A stretch of DNA of 29,401 nucleotides, from positions 1-29,401 of IMG/VR virus record IMGVR_UViG_3300028840_005045. One strand, written 5' to 3'. Positions 16,673 to 23,740 of the stretch are shown here, one piece after another (within the stretch, counting starts at the first letter, position 1; every line of letters begins with the position of its first letter). The translations under genes and the position numbers were made by a program. The notes under the pieces were generated by a model, which saw only the letters and a program-made list of their open reading frames with translations, had not been told where the DNA came from and made no database searches. This DNA comes from a virus.

Positions 16673-18387
16673 TACGCCATGTTCCCCCGTTGCATTTCTT
16701 GAAAAATCCTAGCCCGACTGGGCGTAAATGACGCCGCGTTGGGCGTGGTTATGTTGATCGCATTGTTGATGACGTTTCCTGCGCCGCCGCTACCGCTGCC
16801 GCCGCCAAAGCCGCCAAACGCTCCGGACACCACGTTACTTAGCGTACCAAAAAAGTCGTTGCCGCCGCTAAACTGACCGGAGTTGTCCCCCCCTAAACCA
16901 AAAGCCGACGATAGATTGGCCGCTAATGCGTCTGCCGCCATGCGCCGCAACAAGTTTTTCCACATGTCGCTTATTGATTGGAAGTCGCCTTCAAGTGCAG
17001 ACTCAACAGAACCCTTTAGCGTAACGTTGACTTCTCGTTTGAACGCCTTTGAAAACTCCCTTCCCTTTTCGGCGCCTGTTTCTGCCGACGACATGCCTTG
17101 TCGCGCGCCTTCTCCTCGAATAACAACGTCGTCGGTAGCTTCGGACAAAGCACGCTCGAGTTTTTTGGAAGGGAGGTCTTCGCTTAACGTGGCTCGCAAT
17201 TTAGACACTGACTTATTTAACGCTTCGGCATTGGCAATGACGGCGTCGTCTAATATTTGAGGCGACCCAACCTCTACAGCCGCAATCTCTCTAAGGCTGG
17301 CCGCTAGGCTAGCCATCATGTCGTTAAACGGGGCTAGTTTTTCTGCAAGCTTTAATAAATTGTCTACGATAAGGTTTTTTAACCCTGTGGCCACTGCCCC
17401 AATACCGTCCAAAACCGCTTGAAAGCCCTTTAGCAGCCCGGTTGCAAACGCGTTGGCTGCCGTCACCGCAGATTGAAACAGGATTTTTACCCCGTGCAGC
17501 CCGTCGGCAAACACTGCTACCGCTCTTGTCACTGCAGTAAACGCACTTTTCATTTTGTTTTCAAAATCCGGCCCTAAACGCACATTGTCGCGGAGGTAGT
17601 TTGCAAACGCTTCCATATACGGGGATAAGGCCACAAATGCTTTAGTTAGCCCCAGCTTCACGACGCTTGTAAGTTTGTTAAACGCCTCATTTGCGCGTTG
17701 TGATTTGTCAATTAGCTCCTGAGACATGAGGACGCCCGAGGCTTGCATTTCTTCTTGCAAATCCCTAAAACCTTGCGATCCCCGCATTAACGCCGGGCCC
17801 AACTTGCGTCCGAGGTCGTCGCCAAGGATACGCACAAGCGCTGCTTGGCGTGAAATGGGGTCTTGGGTGTTTTTTATGGCGTCGGCGAAAGTATCAAAAA
17901 GTTGATTTGGGTTTTTGTTCTTGAGTTCGTCGACCTCTATGCCAATTAGGGCAAAGTCGTCAACAAATGATTGCATGCCGTCTTGGGCATCTTTTGCGCG
18001 GTCCACAATAGTGTTCATTGCGTCGCCCACGTCGTTGGACTCTAGCCCCTGGCCGGCAAATGCCGCTGTGAGCGCTTGCGCCCGCTCAACGCTGATGTCT
18101 AAGCTTTTGGACAAGTCGTCAAATTGCCGGGCCGAGTCTTGGGCAGCTTTCTGTGACGCAACAAAAGCGGTTGTTAACCCTGCTATGGCAAGAGCCGGCC
18201 CTTTTACGCTAGCGGCAAAAGTTTTTAGGCTTTTTTCTGCTTCTTTAAACGAACGTTTAAACTGCTTAGTTACGCGTTTGTATTTGGCCTTAAACGAATC
18301 TAGGTTTTTTTCGGCTTTGTTTAGGTTTGCCTTAAACTTTGCAGTATTTAGGCCCAACGTGCCGTAAAGGTTAAATGCTTGTGCCAT
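16672..18387 (-). CDS. Tape measure protein
   Basis: A 571-aa protein. Residues of about 15-75 are basic coiled coil (LNKAEKNLDSFKAKYK), followed by helical stretches, hydrophobic segments around 65-80 and 305-345, and a glycine-rich part of about 495-545. It ends with the FTPSRARIFQEMQ motif typical of tape-measure C-termini. At about 1.5 angstrom per residue the tail would be near 85 nm, an estimate from the family rule. It follows the tail chaperones, as in other siphophages, and fixes tail length and likely passes into the host envelope during DNA delivery. Confidence 0.93.
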   Translation of the reverse strand: MAQAFNLYGTLGLNTAKFKANLNKAEKNLDSFKAKYKRVTKQFKRSFKEAEKSLKTFAASVKGPALAIAGLTTAFVASQKAAQDSARQFDDLSKSLDISVERAQALTAAFAGQGLESNDVGDAMNTIVDRAKDAQDGMQSFVDDFALIGIEVDELKNKNPNQLFDTFADAIKNTQDPISRQAALVRILGDDLGRKLGPALMRGSQGFRDLQEEMQASGVLMSQELIDKSQRANEAFNKLTSVVKLGLTKAFVALSPYMEAFANYLRDNVRLGPDFENKMKSAFTAVTRAVAVFADGLHGVKILFQSAVTAANAFATGLLKGFQAVLDGIGAVATGLKNLIVDNLLKLAEKLAPFNDMMASLAASLREIAAVEVGSPQILDDAVIANAEALNKSVSKLRATLSEDLPSKKLERALSEATDDVVIRGEGARQGMSSAETGAEKGREFSKAFKREVNVTLKGSVESALEGDFQSISDMWKNLLRRMAADALAANLSSAFGLGGDNSGQFSGGNDFFGTLSNVVSGAFGGFGGGSGSGGAGNVINNAINITTPNAASFTPSRARIFQEMQRGNMA

Positions 18388-18812
18388 TATTTTGCTAGCC
18401 TCCTGCTAATGCGCACGACCGCCTTGCCAACGCCATCAATCATCGCCCCCTGGGCTTTGTGCTTCGAGGCAATAAAACCCCGGTCAAAAAACCGGTTGGG
18501 TTGCAATTTTACAGTGCCATAGTTAACAAGGTGCGCGTGAGGGACTTTGCGAGAGAGCGTGCCGACCACGTGTTTGCCGGACTGATTTCGACGATTTTTG
18601 CGGCCCTTTCGGACAATGACCCCGTCACGCAAATGGGTACCGCTTTTGCGGCGGGAATCGTAAGGCGCTTGTTTTTTGATCTCTTTTTGAATTTCTTTTG
18701 CCCCGGCGCGCACTGCTTGGTCAATTGCTTTTTTTTCAAGCTCCGGCCCCAGTTTGGTCAGAATTTTTTGCAGTTCTGAGAAATCAAAACTTAGATCTAC
18801 ATCAACCGCCAC
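18387..18812 (-). CDS. HK97 gp10-like tail protein
   Basis: About 141 aa, with the gp10-type pattern: an N-terminal helix (FDFSELQKILTKL), AVRAGAKEIQKEIKKQAPYDS and a C-terminal HAHLVNYGT followed by NRFFDRGF. The ORF is open to 18899, but the first 29 codons lie inside the frameshifted chaperone. GTG at 18812 has AAGGA 9 nt upstream and lets the gene start next to the chaperone stop at 18802, so I use it. In HK97 such genes precede the major tail gene; here it comes after the chaperones and before the tape measure. It is probably a neck or tail-completion protein. Confidence 0.78.
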   Translation of the reverse strand: MAVDVDLSFDFSELQKILTKLGPELEKKAIDQAVRAGAKEIQKEIKKQAPYDSRRKSGTHLRDGVIVRKGRKNRRNQSGKHVVGTLSRKVPHAHLVNYGTVKLQPNRFFDRGFIASKHKAQGAMIDGVGKAVVRISRRLAK

Positions 18813-19340
18813 GCAAAAATTTCCTTTTATTTCGTTCGAATTCGGCTTCGGCTTCGGCTTTGACTGTCTCGTGTTGTATTTCGTCGTGCAAAAGCCCAAA
18901 ATGTGCTATCAAGAGGGCAAGTTGTCTTGGAGAAAACTCTTTCTTGATTTCGCTCGGGAATCGCCCCGTCTCAAGGAACAGCTTGAGGAAAAATCGATCG
19001 CGTGGCGCTTCCCTTAGGGCTTTTTTAGGTCTTCCTCTTCTTTTTCTGCGAGACCAGAATTGGCTTCTACGGCCGCCTCTACAAACGGGGCAAATTGAGG
19101 CCCCCAATATTCTACTAGATCTGGGTACGCTTCTATGCCAAACTCCGGCGTACCTTTTGAATTATAAATGCTTAGCGCCACCAGCGCGGGACGCATTGCA
19201 ACGCCCCCGCCGTGGTTGAACGCTAAAATTTCAAAATGTGCTTCGCTCAATTCCCTTGCTTCAAACTTCTCTCCCTCGACCTCAAACGGCACCACTTTTC
19301 GACTTATCTGGCTCTTTGCTCGGTCAAGAAATTTACTCAT
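18802..19340 (-). CDS. Tail assembly chaperone GT fusion made by -1 frameshift
   Basis: The long product joins the first 107 codons of the upstream frame (19340-19020) to 72 codons of the -1 frame that end at the TGA at 18804-18802, giving about 179 aa. The shift site is A AAA AAG at 19026-19020. The second part (ALREAPRDRFFLKLF, then FPSEIKKEFSPRQLALL and a charged helical tail) has no usable start of its own in a suitable place and lies exactly where gpT-like extensions sit, before the tape measure. By analogy with lambda gpGT it binds the tape measure and recruits tail-tube subunits. It is absent from the virion in known cases. Confidence 0.82.
19014..19340 (-). CDS. Tail assembly chaperone G (short form)
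   Basis: A 108-aa product read without a frameshift; it ends with EKEEEDLKKP and a TAA at 19016-19014, just after the slippery site. The region FEVEGEKFEARELSE and the RPALVALSIYNSKGTPEF stretch fit the phage tail-chaperone N-terminal fold. The start overlaps the tail-tube paralog by TAATG. By analogy with lambda gpG it coats the tape measure during tail assembly. Confidence 0.85.
   Translation of the reverse strand: MSKFLDRAKSQISRKVVPFEVEGEKFEARELSEAHFEILAFNHGGGVAMRPALVALSIYNSKGTPEFGIEAYPDLVEYWGPQFAPFVEAAVEANSGLAEKEEEDLKKP
19020..19026 (-). promoter_or_regulatory. Programmed -1 frameshift slippery heptamer (A AAA AAG)
   Basis: In the zero frame the sequence reads CTA AAA AAG CCC TAA, so the tRNA pair can slip back one base and read on as AAA AAA GCC CTA AGG. 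A AAA AAG is the most efficient bacterial slippery heptamer (as in dnaX). A short CCC-TAA-GGG stem follows directly, and a 6-bp hairpin (18970-18987) lies 32 nt further on; whether either stimulates shifting is unknown. Confidence 0.85.
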
Positions 19341-19747
19341 TACGATGTGGCCCTCGACAGCGTTCCGGCAGACACGATGCTTACAGGAGTGTTAGCAGTC
19401 TCACCTACGGCGTTAGTAAACGGGTTGTAGCTGGCCACCAATCCCGTTCCGGTGTAATTGGGGTTTGTGGCTGACACGCTTCCGGCATCCGCGCGCAATA
19501 TTACGGTTGCGGTAGTTCCGACCAACGGAAAAAGCGTGGCGTCAACGTTACTGGCGGCAAAATCTTGCCTAAAATTTAAATCCATTGACCACGACTTGAG
19601 ACCGCCGGCCATGATTCGAGTTAAGTCCGACATTGCGGTAGTGTCTTGCGACTCCGCTTCGTAGTTTAGGGTGGCGCTTTCGAGGTGATCACTTAAATCA
19701 GTGCCGCCGATTGAAAAAAACGCGTTAGTTAACACAAATTTAGCCAT
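19340..19747 (-). CDS. Tail tube-like protein, paralog 2 (short)
   Basis: A 135-aa protein sharing with its upstream neighbour the opening MAKFV(L/V)T and the block YEAESQDTTAM...TRIMAGGLKSW, a Pfam-unassigned tail-tube-like pattern also seen in other siphophages. It has beta-rich composition and the length of small tube proteins. The start overlaps the neighbour's stop as TAATG. One of the two is likely the major tube subunit and the other a terminator-proximal or distal variant; the sequence does not say which. Confidence 0.7.
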   Translation of the reverse strand: MAKFVLTNAFFSIGGTDLSDHLESATLNYEAESQDTTAMSDLTRIMAGGLKSWSMDLNFRQDFAASNVDATLFPLVGTTATVILRADAGSVSATNPNYTGTGLVASYNPFTNAVGETANTPVSIVSAGTLSRATS

Positions 19748-20469
19748 TATAGTACTCCTAATACTACCGCAAAGTCAAAAGTTGGGCTGCCTGTTCCGCC
19801 CACAGTGTATTCTACTCGAAAATAATCGTCTGCAATAGCCCCGCTAGTGTCAAGAACCTCAAAAGTTGCAGCAGTGGTTGCTTGAGTAAACGTAATACGA
19901 TCGGTGGCGCTTGTAAACCCCGCGTTATCGTCAGATGTGATTTTAACGTCAAGTGTTTGGTCGCCTGACCCGCTGCTGCTAATGACGTGCAGCTGCGCAT
20001 ACAATTTTTGCGACGCGCCAACAGCGCCTAACTGGGCCCCGGTGTTTGTTCCAGAACTAGTTTTTGTTCCGGTTGATCCCAGCACACCGCGAACCAGCCT
20101 TCCGCGAGCAAACGCAGAAAACGAAAACTTGAGCGCCTCCCCGACTCCCGCGCCTGGGTTAAACCCGCCGGCCGTGGCGTTAAAAAAATAGGCAACCGCA
20201 CCCACATCGTTAGAATTCGCAACGCTGATCGGCGTATCATCGACACCGATTTGGTTGAACATGTATGGCTCTGCGCTGCTGTAGTCGACGTAGCCGTTGG
20301 CCTGCAATTGCACGGTTTTAAGGCCCCCCGTCATGACGCGCGTGTCTTCTTCAATGCAAGTCGTGTCTTGGGCCTCGGTGGCGTATTCTAAAACAATGGC
20401 GTCCGTGTCTTGTGACAGTTTATTGGTGCCAAACCAAAGCCTCTGCCCTGTTACTACAAATTTAGCCAT
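19747..20469 (-). CDS. Major tail tube protein, paralog 1
   Basis: A 240-aa protein. Its first part (to about residue 130) parallels the next gene: YATEAQDTTCIEEDTRVMTGGLKTVQ. After a Gly/Ser/Thr-rich linker (GTKTSSGTNTGAQLGA) comes an extra beta-sandwich-like part of about 90 residues (LYAQLHVISSSGSGDQTLDVKI), typical of an added outer domain on tail tubes. It begins 5 nt after the tail terminator stop, and its length suits a major tail protein with a decoration domain. It would polymerise around the tape measure. Confidence 0.8.
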   Translation of the reverse strand: MAKFVVTGQRLWFGTNKLSQDTDAIVLEYATEAQDTTCIEEDTRVMTGGLKTVQLQANGYVDYSSAEPYMFNQIGVDDTPISVANSNDVGAVAYFFNATAGGFNPGAGVGEALKFSFSAFARGRLVRGVLGSTGTKTSSGTNTGAQLGAVGASQKLYAQLHVISSSGSGDQTLDVKITSDDNAGFTSATDRITFTQATTAATFEVLDTSGAIADDYFRVEYTVGGTGSPTFDFAVVLGVL

Positions 20470-20473
20470 AATG

Positions 20474-20860
20474 TCACTCGTTTACAATAAACTCCGCATC
20501 TACGCGTATTCTGTGTTGTTCGGTTTCGTCGTCCCAATCGTCGTTTACGCTGCCTATAAATGTGTCTTGCAGACCAATGCCCGCGTCGCGCCATCTTTGT
20601 ATGGCCGCCAAAAGCTGCTTTTCTATTGCTCGTGCCGCGCTATACGTTGCAGCAACAATGTCGAACTGGTAAGTTTCCCTTACAAATCCAACGTCTACGC
20701 TCATTGTGCTTTCTCGTTCAGAAGCTATGCGCGCGTAGCGGATGGCCGATTGCTGGCGAGTCCCCTGCCGAAATTTGTTGGGATAGATGCGGGTCCCCAC
20801 AAGGGCCGTCAACCCCGCAAACCCCGACAAACGCGTGTATAAGTCTTCTTGAAACGCCAT
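20474..20860 (-). CDS. DUF3168 tail terminator/completion protein
   Basis: A 128-aa protein with the DUF3168 pattern: FQEDLYTRLSGFAGLTALVGTRIYPNKF at the N-terminus, QQSAIRYARIASERE in the middle and YQFDIVAATYSAARAIEKQLLAAI in the helix that follows. Such proteins cap the tail and dock it to the head. It lies between head closure and tail tube, the expected site, and its ATG overlaps the previous stop as TAATG. Confidence 0.88.
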   Translation of the reverse strand: MAFQEDLYTRLSGFAGLTALVGTRIYPNKFRQGTRQQSAIRYARIASERESTMSVDVGFVRETYQFDIVAATYSAARAIEKQLLAAIQRWRDAGIGLQDTFIGSVNDDWDDETEQHRIRVDAEFIVNE

Positions 20861-21183
20861 TAGGCCAATACCGCCTCAGTATGTAACAGCAGCCCCTTTG
20901 CCCGCTCAATTTCTTCTATTCCCACGATATCATAGTAAACCCCGTCGAACAAGACGCGCATTCGGTTAGTGAGGTCTGTGCGGTGCCGTATTTCCCAAAC
21001 AACGTTTTTTGTTCCAACGCGTTGCTCGAATTTAAACGCTTCGGCGGCGCGCTTGATACTGAGCTTTCTCGCCCAAACCGTAGCAAACGTCGAATAAGTC
21101 TCCACAGGTTCGCCCGAAGCATCTTGGGCCACTGCCGGCGACTCAATGACTATTTGTCTGTCTAGGCGTCCGCTAATGGTCAC
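20860..21183 (-). CDS. Head-tail adaptor/head closure protein (SPP1 gp16-like)
   Basis: A 107-aa protein of the phage head-tail adaptor family: GRLDRQIVIESPA near the start, VETYSTFATVWARKLSIKRAAEAF, then the strand YDIVGIEEIERAKGLLLHTEAV. It starts with GTG at 21183, which overlaps the connector stop as GTGA; no ATG is available, and GAGGA lies upstream. It closes the portal channel after packaging and receives the tail. Confidence 0.88.
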   Translation of the reverse strand: MTISGRLDRQIVIESPAVAQDASGEPVETYSTFATVWARKLSIKRAAEAFKFEQRVGTKNVVWEIRHRTDLTNRMRVLFDGVYYDIVGIEEIERAKGLLLHTEAVLA

Positions 21184-21809
21184 GGTGAGAAGTCCTCGCT
21201 TATGCCGAACCAGCGCACACGGTAGGGCGCTATAAGAAATTCTACGGCCATCGGGAGCACGGCCATAGAAACCGGCGTTACGGCTTCCCGGTTTTCGTAC
21301 ATGTGCTGAAACAATAGCTTAACCGCGTGCAACAGTTCTTGCGGCACGTCCGTGGAGGCGTCGCCGTAGCCGGCATCGTATGTGATAGTGACGCAGTTGG
21401 GCTCTGTGCGAACAGTTGGCCAAGTAGAATTATACGCCGGGTATAGGCGCGAGTAATCGCCGTTTGTGTCTACGCTATACTCGGCAGACGACCAGGTCTG
21501 AGTGGCGCCAAGCGTGTTGATGTACTGGACAGAAGCAACGGACTGTGCGGGGCCGCGCGGCAAGATAATTGCAGAGTAATCGGAGTAGGGCAATCGGTCT
21601 AGCCGCAGCTCGTAAGTACGAGTAATTAGCGACCGCCCGGTAATCTCTTCGATCATCCGCCGCGCCGCTAGCTGATAGGAGTCAATTAGCGTGTCTTCAG
21701 CGCTCGTGCTGATGCGACCGTGGCTTTTAGCCTCCGCCGTCGTAACCGGCTCGACCGCTGGCGCAGCCGTCTCAGTTAGCGACCAGGTAATGTGAGGGTG
21801 CTTAGTCAT
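21180..21809 (-). CDS. Head-tail connector protein (phiE125 gp8/HK97 gp6-like)
   Basis: A 209-aa protein with the connector pattern: helices around EAKSHGRISTSAEDTLIDSYQLAARRMIEEITG, a beta insertion (LPYSDYSAIILPRGPAQSVASVQY) and a C-terminal helical part (ELLHAVKLLFQHMYENREAV). It would form the first ring below the portal. It overlaps the putative fiber gene by 8 bp and the next gene by GTGA. A segment after residue about 80 is long compared with the smallest HK97-type connectors. Confidence 0.85.
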   Translation of the reverse strand: MTKHPHITWSLTETAAPAVEPVTTAEAKSHGRISTSAEDTLIDSYQLAARRMIEEITGRSLITRTYELRLDRLPYSDYSAIILPRGPAQSVASVQYINTLGATQTWSSAEYSVDTNGDYSRLYPAYNSTWPTVRTEPNCVTITYDAGYGDASTDVPQELLHAVKLLFQHMYENREAVTPVSMAVLPMAVEFLIAPYRVRWFGISEDFSP

Positions 21810-22371
21810 GAGCTTTAAACGTCCGCGCTATAACGTAGCGTATATTGTAGATGTCTACCGGGCCGTTTGACCTTACATATACTTCTGCGCCATTGGCCTC
21901 CCACGTGTCTAGGGTATACACCAAAGTAGTGTTGACGATATTTCTTACGACGCCCGCGCCTTTTGGGAACGTGGTAATCCTGCGGTAAAGCTCGCCAACC
22001 GATCCGCCAATGTCAAACCAAATTTCTAAATTAGTGGCTGTTTGGTTAGTCGGCTCGGATTTAAACTCTACGGTTATTGTAAGGGCGTCGCCCTCTTTTC
22101 CTCGGATTTTGCCGCTCGAATACAGCGTAAACCCGGGCGGCTCATATGTTTTTGGGCCGTTAACGCCGTCATTTGGTAGCAACGTGTCAGTGTTTGCAGA
22201 CAAAGAAAAAGGCGACCCTGACGTGTAGGTAGAATCTGCATAATCGGCCCGGCCGCCACCTAGAAGTTGGCGCGGGTCAACTTTAAACGTCGTGGACCCG
22301 ACCGTTATAGGAATCCAATTGTCGTTGTGGTCTGGGGCTGTCGTTTCTGTAAGCGCACTAATCGCAACCAT
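21802..22371 (-). CDS. Putative head fiber/jelly-roll structural protein
   Basis: A 189-aa protein. After a short N-terminal part (TETTAPDHNDNWIPITVGSTTFKVDP), residues of about 45-189 have alternating beta pattern (FSLSANTDTLLPNDGV, LYSSGKIRGKEGDALTI, GPVDIYNIRYVIARTF), like the C1q/TNF-like jelly rolls at tips of phage fibers. It follows the spike-base gene and precedes the connector, so a capsid spike or fiber is a reasonable reading. The fold and role are inferred; I see no diagnostic motif. Confidence 0.55.
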   Translation of the reverse strand: MVAISALTETTAPDHNDNWIPITVGSTTFKVDPRQLLGGGRADYADSTYTSGSPFSLSANTDTLLPNDGVNGPKTYEPPGFTLYSSGKIRGKEGDALTITVEFKSEPTNQTATNLEIWFDIGGSVGELYRRITTFPKGAGVVRNIVNTTLVYTLDTWEANGAEVYVRSNGPVDIYNIRYVIARTFKAHD

Positions 22372-22374
22372 TGG

Positions 22375-22509
22375 CTACCCCGTTTCGAGATTTTGAGCGC
22401 TCTCGGTTTCTAAATTAACGAGCGCCTCCGTTTGTAGTGTTTGCGCTGCTATGGCTACTGCAGCGTATTTAAGGATTACCGACACAACAGCCAGACCGTA
22501 CGAATACAT
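22375..22509 (-). CDS. 44-aa membrane-segment ORF
   Basis: Reads MYSYGLAVVSVILKY, then AAVAIAAQT and a polar Glu/Thr/Asn-rich tail of about 20 residues. The hydrophobic stretch of about 18 residues (5-22) fits one membrane helix. The ATG at 22509 overlaps the spike-base stop as TAATG, the coupling used through the operon, and the stop (22377-22375) lies 3 bp before the next gene. There is no strong ribosome-binding site of its own. It is real on position but otherwise unknown; a small virion or membrane component is possible. Confidence 0.6.
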   Translation of the reverse strand: MYSYGLAVVSVILKYAAVAIAAQTLQTEALVNLETESAQNLETG

Positions 22510-22769
22510 TAGTCGTATAACGCTATCATGTTAGTTGCGGTAGTTGAAGACGAATTTACCACAGTAGCGCGTATAGGAATTATCTCGCCGGCTGCCGCAG
22601 ACGAAAAAGTTACCGTGTCCCCGTAAGCAGTAGTCAGGTTGATGTTCCCTGCGCCGCCCACATAGATCGCTTTGCACGTGTTAGTAAACGGGGTGCCTGG
22701 CGTTACCGCTTCGGCACCTTGCGCGGGGTCAGAGATGCTCGGTGTATATCCGCTAAATGTATCGGCCAC
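22509..22769 (-). CDS. Head spike base protein (RcGTA rcc01079-like)
   Basis: An 86-aa protein with the pattern of the GTA spike base: AVTPGTPFTNTCKAIYVGGAGNINL, then the TVTFSSAAAGEIIPIRATVV stretch and a C-terminal SSTTATNMIALYD. In the RcGTA such a protein sits at capsid vertices and anchors spike fibers for host capsule binding. The start is GTG at 22769, with GGAG about 10 nt upstream; no ATG is near. Family membership is by pattern recognition, not a search. Confidence 0.72.
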   Translation of the reverse strand: MADTFSGYTPSISDPAQGAEAVTPGTPFTNTCKAIYVGGAGNINLTTAYGDTVTFSSAAAGEIIPIRATVVNSSSTTATNMIALYD

Positions 22770-22800
22770 AGTTTTAAACTCCGTGGGTTCTGGTACTTAA

Positions 22801-23247
22801 TTAGGCGGCAAACGTGATTGCGTCGGAGACCACTTGTGACCCGTCCGGCAACACGGTAACTAAATACCACGTGTCTGCGCCCGTTTCTGTGATAACAATG
22901 TCTATGTCGCCGTCAGACTCGCTTTGGGCGGTCCACACTAGATCAGCTGTGTGCTCAACGATCAGTGCGCCGTCTGTTCCGGCAGCCACGCTAGTGTCTG
23001 GAGCAGTGCCCGAAACGCCCACGCCGCCAGAATCGTCTGACAAAAACATTAAGACGCATGCGCTAAAATCAATATCGCTAGCTGCACTGTCTGCTTTTTG
23101 TAACTGCACGTTGACCGTGATTGCGTTAGTGTCTTCGGCGCCTATGGTATACGAGACACCGCCAATTTTACCGGCCTTTGCAGAAGACTCGACGACGAGG
23201 TTGTCGCCGCCTTGCTCCCTATAGATATTAGTGTTGTGAACCGTCAT
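22801..23247 (-). CDS. Hypothetical structural protein, Ig-like/beta-rich
   Basis: A 148-aa acidic, Thr/Ser/Ala-rich protein with alternating strand pattern (NAITVNVQLQKADSA, then DIDIVITETGADTWYLVTVLPDG). No motif names a family. It lies in the head block between the decoration candidate and spike base. GAGGGGAG lies 7-8 nt before ATG 23247, the best ribosome-binding site among the head accessory genes, which fits high production of a capsid surface or decoration protein. Ig-like accessory domains are common there, but this is inference. Confidence 0.65.
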   Translation of the reverse strand: MTVHNTNIYREQGGDNLVVESSAKAGKIGGVSYTIGAEDTNAITVNVQLQKADSAASDIDFSACVLMFLSDDSGGVGVSGTAPDTSVAAGTDGALIVEHTADLVWTAQSESDGDIDIVITETGADTWYLVTVLPDGSQVVSDAITFAA

Positions 23248-23272
23248 TGCGGGCTCCCCTCTAAGCTATTGA

Positions 23273-23710
23273 TTAGGCTTCCGCTGGACTATAGACTACA
23301 TCGGTGCCGCCCACAGTAGAGGGCTGAGTAGCCGGAAGTTTTCTCAAACCGCCTTTGATAGCGACAATACTTTCGATTACTGCGTTTTGCGTGCCTCTAT
23401 CAACAGTTACGCGCACGTAACGCTCGCGAGGGCGCTCGACCTCAAGCACAAATACTTTGTTGTCGTCCGTGTCTGCAATGGTAACGGAGCTGCCCGAGAG
23501 GGCGGCAAACGTGTCGGCAGCGCCGTCGTCGCTTGATTGCTCAATCGCCGCACTAGTTACCGCACCGGATGTGATGGCGCCCATGGTGATCAAAAAAGCC
23601 ACTGACTCACAATTGGCCGTGTCAACACTAGCGGAGTTAACGTTTGAGGTGCCCGCTGCAACTGCGTTGGACACTACAGAAAACTCGTGGTTATTAACAA
23701 TATCTTTCAT
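23273..23710 (-). CDS. Head accessory/decoration protein candidate
   Basis: A 145-aa protein directly after the major capsid gene, Ala/Ser/Thr-rich, with the SVAFLITMGAITSGAVTSAAIEQSSDDG region and ERYVRVTVDRGTQNAVIESIVAIKGG. Such proteins are common immediately downstream of HK97-type capsid genes, and I read it as a virion head component. GGAG lies 9 nt before ATG 23710. No catalytic motif is visible, and the precise role (decoration or head completion) is not shown. Confidence 0.65.
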   Translation of the reverse strand: MKDIVNNHEFSVVSNAVAAGTSNVNSASVDTANCESVAFLITMGAITSGAVTSAAIEQSSDDGAADTFAALSGSSVTIADTDDNKVFVLEVERPRERYVRVTVDRGTQNAVIESIVAIKGGLRKLPATQPSTVGGTDVVYSPAEA

Positions 23711-23740
23711 TTATTCTACTCCAGTTTTTGGATGTCAGGA

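Noticed and set aside
17915-18367. Plus-strand ORF of 150 codons
   Set aside because: It is the shadow of the tape-measure N-terminal coiled coil, with low-complexity Ala/Ser/Arg composition.
18813-18899. Upstream ATG start for the gp10-like gene
   Set aside because: These 29 codons overlap the chaperone extension and read as a low-complexity Lys/Pro stretch, while GTG at 18812 has a good RBS and gives family-like length.
18802-19107. Independent 101-aa gene starting at 19107
   Set aside because: Its first 29 codons are the chaperone region in another frame and carry unrelated Cys/Arg-rich residues. The real protein part begins at the slip site, so it is treated as the frameshift extension.
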